From an uncultured Lachnospiraceae bacterium (GTDB taxonomy: Bacteria > Bacillota > Clostridia > Lachnospirales > Lachnospiraceae): DNA of 10,305 nt. A model generated the notes under the pieces. The model worked only from the letters and a program-made list of their open reading frames with translations, searched no databases and was not told the origin of the DNA. The DNA lies in contig CAMOVS010000020.1 of the NCBI GenBank assembly GCA_946627575.1, forward strand, positions 1 to 10,305, written 5' to 3'. The translations under genes and the position numbers were made by a program. How positions within the stretch are numbered: position 1 is the stretch's first letter; the number at the start of each line of letters is the position of its first letter. Shown here in pieces: positions 5,971 to 10,305 of the stretch.

Positions 5971-8793
5971 TTATTTTTCGCTTAGTATGGCCATAATTGT
6001 TGCAATCATGCCGCTGATGTCGATGGGTTTCGCGATGTGACCGTTCATTCCTGCATTTTTGGCCTCCTGCACATCCTCGGCAAAGGCGTTGGCGGTCATG
6101 GCAACGATGGGGATGGCGGCAAGTGCCGGGTCTTGAAGCGACCGGATGGCTCTTGTGGCTTCATAGCCGTCCATAACCGGCATCTGCACATCCATCAAAA
6201 TCATGTCAAAATGACCCGGTTTGGAGGATGTTACCATGTCGACCGCTTCCTGTCCATTGACTGCTGTCTCCAGGGAAAAACCGGTTTCCAGGAGTATGGT
6301 AGTCGCAATCTCACGGTTGATCTCATTGTCTTCCACCAGCAGCAGGTGTGTTTTGCCAAAGTCGAAATCCGCTGCTTGCATTTTACTCTTATCCCCGGAC
6401 CTATGGCTGCTTACCCGTTCATCATCAATGAGTTCTAACTGCAGATCAATGATTACTTCGGTACCGGCTCCGGGAGCCGTGATCACCCGGATGCTTCCGC
6501 CCATCAGGTCGACAATCCCTTTGGTAATTGCCATGCCAAGCCCGGTACCCTGTATATTGCTGACGGTAGATGTTCGCTCTCTCTCAAAGGCTTCGAACAC
6601 TCTCTCAGCAAATTCCCGGCTCATACCTATTCCGTTATCCTTGATCCTCAGCTCATATCTGCCGATACGATCGTCTAAAGTGTCTGTTTGGCAAAGGGCA
6701 ACCGATATTTTACCCCCTTCCGGTGTAAACTTGCAGGCATTGCTCAGAAGATTCAGCATAACCCGGATCATCCGGTTCTTATCACAGAGGACTGACCTGT
6801 TTTTTATCTGTGATGTGTCAACCGTGAATTCCTGTCTCTTGGCTTTCATCTGGGCAGAAAAAATGTCTTCCGTCTCAGCCAGCATTTTTTCCAGGTCAAC
6901 AGGAACCGGCTCCAATTCCATTTTCCCGCTTTCAATCCGGCTCATCTCCAGCACATCATTGATCAGGTGCAGCAGGTGATGGCTTGAAGCATCTATTTTG
7001 GACAGATAGTCCGCGATCAGGGGCGGGGTGTCCTTCTCCTGCAAGGCAAGATCGCTATAGCCGATGATGGCATTAAGAGGGGTCCGGATATCATGTGACA
7101 TATTGAAGAGAAATACCGACTTGGCCCGGCTGCCCTCTTCTGCCAGAATACGATCTTTATCCAGCTGACGCTCACGCCGCAGCATAGTGGAAAAAAGGCT
7201 GAAAATCACAAGAATCATGACCGCCATCAGTCCGACTTCGATGATGCTGTTTCTTGTGATCAAAGACGAGAGTTCATCAGCCTTCATACCGACAGCACGA
7301 TTCTGGGTATCCATGGAGATCCAGAGGATGACTGACAAAAAGAGCAGGGTCAGCATCATGATCCACATAACCGTTGATTGACCGAATCGATTCTGCCTGT
7401 CCCTCCGAAAAATAAACCAGTAGTAAATAACGCCGGTCAGGCTCCACATCGCCAGCATAAAATATGTTTCTGCCGTAAGTGCATTCTGGAAAAAAATATT
7501 AGGAATAATCAGGAAGACAAATGCAGCTGCAGAGAGTATGGCTCCGGCCAGTCCGGTCACACAAGCCCAAAACCGGCTCTCCTGCCTGGCAACCTTCCAG
7601 GCACTGATGGAAATATGAGCATACACAATCGCTACGGCCAGAGTCGACACATCAACAAGCCAGCCAATCGATGTGCGTCCAAAGAAGGGAATAGGAAGAG
7701 ACAGAATCAGAATGGCAATGACAGCCCGGCGAGGTATCCCTTTCGACTCCTCTGAAAAGCAGCCGGGGAGAAGCTGGTCTCTAGCCATGGTCTGCACAAT
7801 CTTTGCCGCCGACTGAAGAAAGCCAAGCACACCGGTCGAAAGAGCACAAAAAACCGTGACAGCCGCCAGCATGGTTCCTTTTGCTCCCAAAACCCGCTGG
7901 ATATTAAAAAGCACCGGTATCCCATCCAGGCCACGAAAAGCTTCCAGGTGATCTATATATGCTCTCCATGACCCGCAGCCTTCCGGCACGCCCGATACCG
8001 CAATCAATGAAAGGAAAATATACACCAGCATGCCCGCCAAAACCGAGGCAGTTGTGCCGGCCACGGTACGCTTAAGTGAATACCGGCCTGCCCCTGCCTC
8101 ATGGTAGACTGTCTCAAAACCGACAAAAAGCCAGGGAGCAAGAACCGCAACGCTAAGGACCTGCATACCTTTTGATCCACCTGAAGAAAAGGCGGGAGAG
8201 GGAATATGGATCTCTCCATGAAGAATCATAGCGGCAAAAAGAACCAGCACGCTGGCAAACAATACCGCAGCCAGAATCACCCTCAGCACATACACTGCTC
8301 TCTTCATATAGCAAAGGAAGAGGCAGCACACCGTCTCGATGATAAGAGTTGTAATAATCTCTCCCATATAAACATCATAACCGGCAACCGTATAACGAAG
8401 GCCCCACTGCAGAACCCCTCCAAAGAAATAGCGGCCAATAAGCATGAAAGCGGTAGAATTGGCCCAGAAAAGCATCAGATAGGAAATAACAAGAGACCAT
8501 GCCGTCAGGAAAGCATAATCATTCCCAAGCATTTCCCTGATATAACCATAGGTACCCTCACTCTTCGGAAATCGACCAGCCAGAACGGAATAATTCGCAC
8601 ATACTATGAGAATCATCGCAGCCGCCGCCAGATGACCAATCACACTTCCCAGGGGCCCGGCATCCGGCAAAAATGTCGTACCCGGCATCACAATACATCC
8701 CCATCCGATTACGCAGCCAAAGGAAAGCCCCCATATGCTGAATGCAGACGCCGATGTATTTGAATCAGTTTTACGATGAGACAGATATTTCAT
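5971..8793 (-). CDS. APC-type amino acid permease fused to hybrid histidine kinase (permease-HisKA-HATPase-REC)
   Basis: A single uninterrupted 940-residue protein. Residues about 15-465 form a full APC-superfamily permease: GCVIGWGCIVMPGT in TM1, AGPLGS, GRFPKSEGTYGYIREMLG between TM2 and TM3, APWLFVGFETVYHE in TM6 and SIGWLVDVSTLAVAIVYAH near TM10, about 12 membrane segments. Two further segments (473-492, 516-537) flank a short outside loop. A histidine kinase follows: H-box SHDIRTPLNA with His567, N-box NLLSNACKFTP, G1 DNGIGM (719-724), G2 GTGLGM (749-754). The C-terminal receiver has Glu821-Asp822, phospho-acceptor Asp868 in LMDVQMPVMDG, Thr900 and Lys922. All catalytic residues seem intact. 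Likely a sensor that links amino acid binding or transport to phosphorelay, as proposed for CbrA, which uses a different transporter family. No Hpt or DNA-binding partner lies nearby. Start has GAGG eight bases upstream. Confidence 0.93.
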   Translation of the reverse strand: MKYLSHRKTDSNTSASAFSIWGLSFGCVIGWGCIVMPGTTFLPDAGPLGSVIGHLAAAAMILIVCANYSVLAGRFPKSEGTYGYIREMLGNDYAFLTAWSLVISYLMLFWANSTAFMLIGRYFFGGVLQWGLRYTVAGYDVYMGEIITTLIIETVCCLFLCYMKRAVYVLRVILAAVLFASVLVLFAAMILHGEIHIPSPAFSSGGSKGMQVLSVAVLAPWLFVGFETVYHEAGAGRYSLKRTVAGTTASVLAGMLVYIFLSLIAVSGVPEGCGSWRAYIDHLEAFRGLDGIPVLFNIQRVLGAKGTMLAAVTVFCALSTGVLGFLQSAAKIVQTMARDQLLPGCFSEESKGIPRRAVIAILILSLPIPFFGRTSIGWLVDVSTLAVAIVYAHISISAWKVARQESRFWACVTGLAGAILSAAAFVFLIIPNIFFQNALTAETYFMLAMWSLTGVIYYWFIFRRDRQNRFGQSTVMWIMMLTLLFLSVILWISMDTQNRAVGMKADELSSLITRNSIIEVGLMAVMILVIFSLFSTMLRRERQLDKDRILAEEGSRAKSVFLFNMSHDIRTPLNAIIGYSDLALQEKDTPPLIADYLSKIDASSHHLLHLINDVLEMSRIESGKMELEPVPVDLEKMLAETEDIFSAQMKAKRQEFTVDTSQIKNRSVLCDKNRMIRVMLNLLSNACKFTPEGGKISVALCQTDTLDDRIGRYELRIKDNGIGMSREFAERVFEAFERERTSTVSNIQGTGLGMAITKGIVDLMGGSIRVITAPGAGTEVIIDLQLELIDDERVSSHRSGDKSKMQAADFDFGKTHLLLVEDNEINREIATTILLETGFSLETAVNGQEAVDMVTSSKPGHFDMILMDVQMPVMDGYEATRAIRSLQDPALAAIPIVAMTANAFAEDVQEAKNAGMNGHIAKPIDISGMIATIMAILSEK

Positions 8794-8827
8794 AAAAGAT
8801 TCCTCATACGAATTTCACATTTTTCTC

Positions 8828-8857
8828 ATTTTACCATGGTAAGAAGGCCCGCATCAA
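8828..8857 (-). promoter_or_regulatory. Promoter of the permease-kinase gene with overlapping palindrome
   Basis: On the - strand TTGATG (8852-8857), 18-bp spacer, TAAAAT (8828-8833), with TG one base before the -10 (extended type). A perfect 12-bp palindrome TTACCATGGTAA (8831-8842) covers the -10 upstream half and spacer and could be an operator. The start codon lies about 35 bases downstream of the -10. Confidence 0.6.
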
Positions 8858-8895
8858 GGGAAAAATCCAAAGACAAGACGCCCTTTCAAGATCTA

Positions 8896-8919
8896 GCCGA
8901 TCCCTTTGCCGATCCCTTT
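8896..8919. repeat. Tandem 12-bp direct repeat
   Basis: GCCGATCCCTTT occurs twice head to tail (8896-8907 and 8908-8919), about 40 bp upstream of the permease-kinase -35 and just beyond the terminator of the secreted protein gene. A further CCCTTT sits at 8881. It may be replication slippage or a two-site binding element. Confidence 0.6.
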
Positions 8920-8941
8920 CCTCATACCAGTTAATTGCAAA

Positions 8942-8985
8942 AGACCGTTTCAAGTTTTATGTGAACTCAAAACTTGAAACGGTCT
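8942..8985 (-). terminator. Rho-independent terminator of the secreted Fn3 protein gene
   Basis: A perfect 17-bp stem: AGACCGTTTCAAGTTTT (8942-8958) pairs with 8969-8985 around a ten-base loop. On the - strand the stem ends in GGTCTTTTGC, a short T-run; on the + strand no T-run follows. It lies 80 bases past the stop at 9065. A second hairpin without T-run (ATTCACT/AGTGAAT, 9035-9054) lies 10 bases after the stop, perhaps a 3' mRNA stabiliser. Confidence 0.8.
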
Positions 8986-9064
8986 CGATCATCTCATTTA
9001 GCTTTTCACGGAATTCTCCCCTACTTCCTTTGGTATTCACTATTACCAGTGAATGCTATGCCGG

Positions 9065-10147
9065 TTATTTTAATACTTTTGTCCCTACATATTCCCAGTA
9101 AGGTGTCGTACTTGTTTGCCAGGTTATGCCCTGAGCATTGCGGAAATCAACTCCGCCCTTTCCTTTTATTTTGAGAGTTACCTTTTTAATTCCACTGGCT
9201 TTGCATTTCGCCTTCTTCAGATTCTTAAACTTCTTCTTTGCAACAAGCTTCCCATTGCAGAATATCTTAATCTGAAGTTTTTGATAGCGAAGCATCTTGT
9301 AGATCCGATTATTAACGACATAGCCGGTAATTTTATAGGTCTTTCCTTCCAGGCTTATCTTAGATATTTTAAAAGGTGCGTAACTATAGCTAACTGAATT
9401 GATGTTTTTATTGATGAAATATGTCTTTTGGTTCTTTGCTCCCTTCTTAACATCCGATAAAGGCCCTGTCTTTTCTTTTCCTCCTGCTTTTTGAATTGCA
9501 GCTACCCGATATTTGGCTTTCCCGGCCTTTTTCTTCGTGTAGAGAGCTGTGGTAGTCGACCCGCCTTTGGTCATTATTACTTTCCCGTTCTTGTATATCT
9601 TATATCCGGTAGCACCGCTAACGGAACTCCATCTCAGGCCGACTTTGTTTTTCGATATTTTTGTAACGCTTAAGGTTGGTTTGGTAAGTCCCTTGGGAGA
9701 GGACGTACTTGTTGATGAGGAAGAAGGAGCGACGATTTTGTATGAACTTGTATTATTGTTATAGCCCGTATCATCTGCATTGGTCCAGGTTTCAAAGCTC
9801 AAGTACTGCCCTGCCTTATCCGGGGAAATATAATAGGCAAAATATTTTCCGTCCTTGTCATCATTGTAGGTGCCAAGTTTATCCGCAGAACCTACGCAAA
9901 AACCTGCCCCCACTTTTCCCTGTGCATACAGGGTAGAGAACTGATTGCCGTATTTGGCATCCAGATCTTTTAAGTAGACCAGAAGGATTTTGTTATAATC
10001 TACGGTTCCGTCTTTGTTAACTCCTTTGATAACGCCATTAATATCCACAGCTCCACCGGCATGGACTTTTTGAGGCAAGAGCAGGAAAAGGTTGACGATT
10101 AACAAAACTGCGAAACTTAAAACAGCTGTTACTCTTTTTCGGTTCAT
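9065..10147 (-). CDS. Secreted protein with fibronectin type III domain, function unknown
   Basis: Protein of 360 residues. Residues 1-30 are a Sec signal peptide: MNRKRV charged head, hydrophobic VLSFAVLLIVNLFLLL, probable cut after VHA. Mature residues 31-140 form a region I do not recognise (DINGVIKGVNKDGTVDYNKI, then FCVGSADKLGTYNDDKDGKYFAYY). A serine/threonine linker (141-150) leads to an Fn3-like domain (about 156-236): KPTLSV, VGLRWSSVSGATGYKIYKNGK, KYRVAAI. The C-terminal 120 residues are lysine-rich and end STTPYWEYVGTKVLK, possibly another beta-sandwich. No LPXTG anchor or choline-binding repeats are seen, so it is probably released or loosely bound by charge. The start at 10147 has AAAGGAGG about 7 bases upstream; upstream in-frame ATGs (10228) would bury the signal peptide. 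It is monocistronic. Confidence 0.83.
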   Translation of the reverse strand: MNRKRVTAVLSFAVLLIVNLFLLLPQKVHAGGAVDINGVIKGVNKDGTVDYNKILLVYLKDLDAKYGNQFSTLYAQGKVGAGFCVGSADKLGTYNDDKDGKYFAYYISPDKAGQYLSFETWTNADDTGYNNNTSSYKIVAPSSSSTSTSSPKGLTKPTLSVTKISKNKVGLRWSSVSGATGYKIYKNGKVIMTKGGSTTTALYTKKKAGKAKYRVAAIQKAGGKEKTGPLSDVKKGAKNQKTYFINKNINSVSYSYAPFKISKISLEGKTYKITGYVVNNRIYKMLRYQKLQIKIFCNGKLVAKKKFKNLKKAKCKASGIKKVTLKIKGKGGVDFRNAQGITWQTSTTPYWEYVGTKVLK

Positions 10148-10305
10148 CCAGGTTCCTCCTTTCTTTTTCTTCATAAGATTATTAACGAGATTATTAAAGA
10201 TAAGAAACATTATCCCATGTCTTGACAAGTATCAATATTTTTATCTGAAAATACCTATACTTTTTCATTGTTGTTTATATAATAAATATATATAGACTAT
10301 ATTTC
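10148..10305 (-). promoter_or_regulatory. AT-rich promoter region of the secreted protein gene
   Basis: The upstream region is very AT-rich. On the - strand TTGATA is followed 15 bases later by GATAAT, a usable but short-spaced promoter ending near 10211. Nearer the gene, AGATTATTAA occurs twice on the + strand with a 12-bp period (10176-10185, 10188-10197) and may be a regulatory repeat in the leader. The far right end (10255-10305) holds only AT-rich sequence in which I see no gene. Confidence 0.45.

Noticed and set aside
6221..6979. Long + strand open frame (252 codons) opposite the kinase domain
   Set aside because: Antisense shadow of the histidine kinase; serine- and arginine-rich product without domains, no ribosome site, and the - strand gene explains the region.
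8206..8763. + strand open frame of 185 codons opposite the permease part
   Set aside because: Low-complexity His/Lys/Ser-rich product, no family match, fully antisense to a clear gene.
1..8793. KdpE as the output partner of the permease-kinase fusion
   Set aside because: The genes are more than 5 kb apart on opposite strands, and KdpE normally pairs with KdpD; nothing in the sequence links them.
8896..8985. Repeats and inverted repeat as a CRISPR array or mobile element end
   Set aside because: Only two adjacent 12-bp copies without spacers, and the inverted repeat has the form and place of a terminator; no transposase or target duplication.

Overview
The window looks like chromosomal DNA of a low-to-mid GC Gram-positive anaerobe, most likely a Lachnospiraceae/Clostridia member. 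The clues are strong AGGAGG-type ribosome binding sites, sigma-A promoters, and gene families common there: DUF975, a YoaS/YozG-like DUF2975-XRE pair, a lone ArsC/Spx-family protein, and a secreted Fn3 protein. This assignment is an inference. No tRNA, rRNA, CRISPR array, transposase or phage gene was seen.

Layout. The left edge holds the 3' part of a KdpE-type response regulator on the + strand. It converges on an XRE regulator/DUF2975 membrane protein operon on the - strand, whose promoter is bracketed by two identical palindromes and is probably autoregulated. Next, all on the - strand, come an ArsC/Spx-family thiol protein (with terminator), a YbjQ-type pentamer protein, and an operon of a MATE efflux pump plus an unusual DUF1294-alpha/beta hydrolase fusion. 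The MATE mRNA leader contains a 38-codon reading frame that overlaps the pump start. Then comes a DUF975 membrane protein with its own promoter and a pair of 11-bp-phased direct repeats.

Between DUF975 and the next gene lies a short + strand open frame with no ribosome binding site, perhaps a gene remnant, followed by a very strong two-way terminator. Its other side serves the largest gene, a 940-residue protein that joins a complete APC-type amino acid permease to a histidine kinase and a receiver domain. The right end holds a secreted protein with a fibronectin type III domain, flanked by a 17-bp-stem terminator and an AT-rich promoter region.

How the genes may work together: apart from KdpE, most units look like small independent membrane-stress, transport or sensing modules, each with its own promoter. 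The clearest unusual item is the permease-kinase-receiver fusion, a candidate sensor in which a transporter (or a former transporter) is the input domain. No DNA-binding response regulator lies beside it. Second are the DUF1294-hydrolase fusion and the operator array of the XRE/DUF2975 operon.
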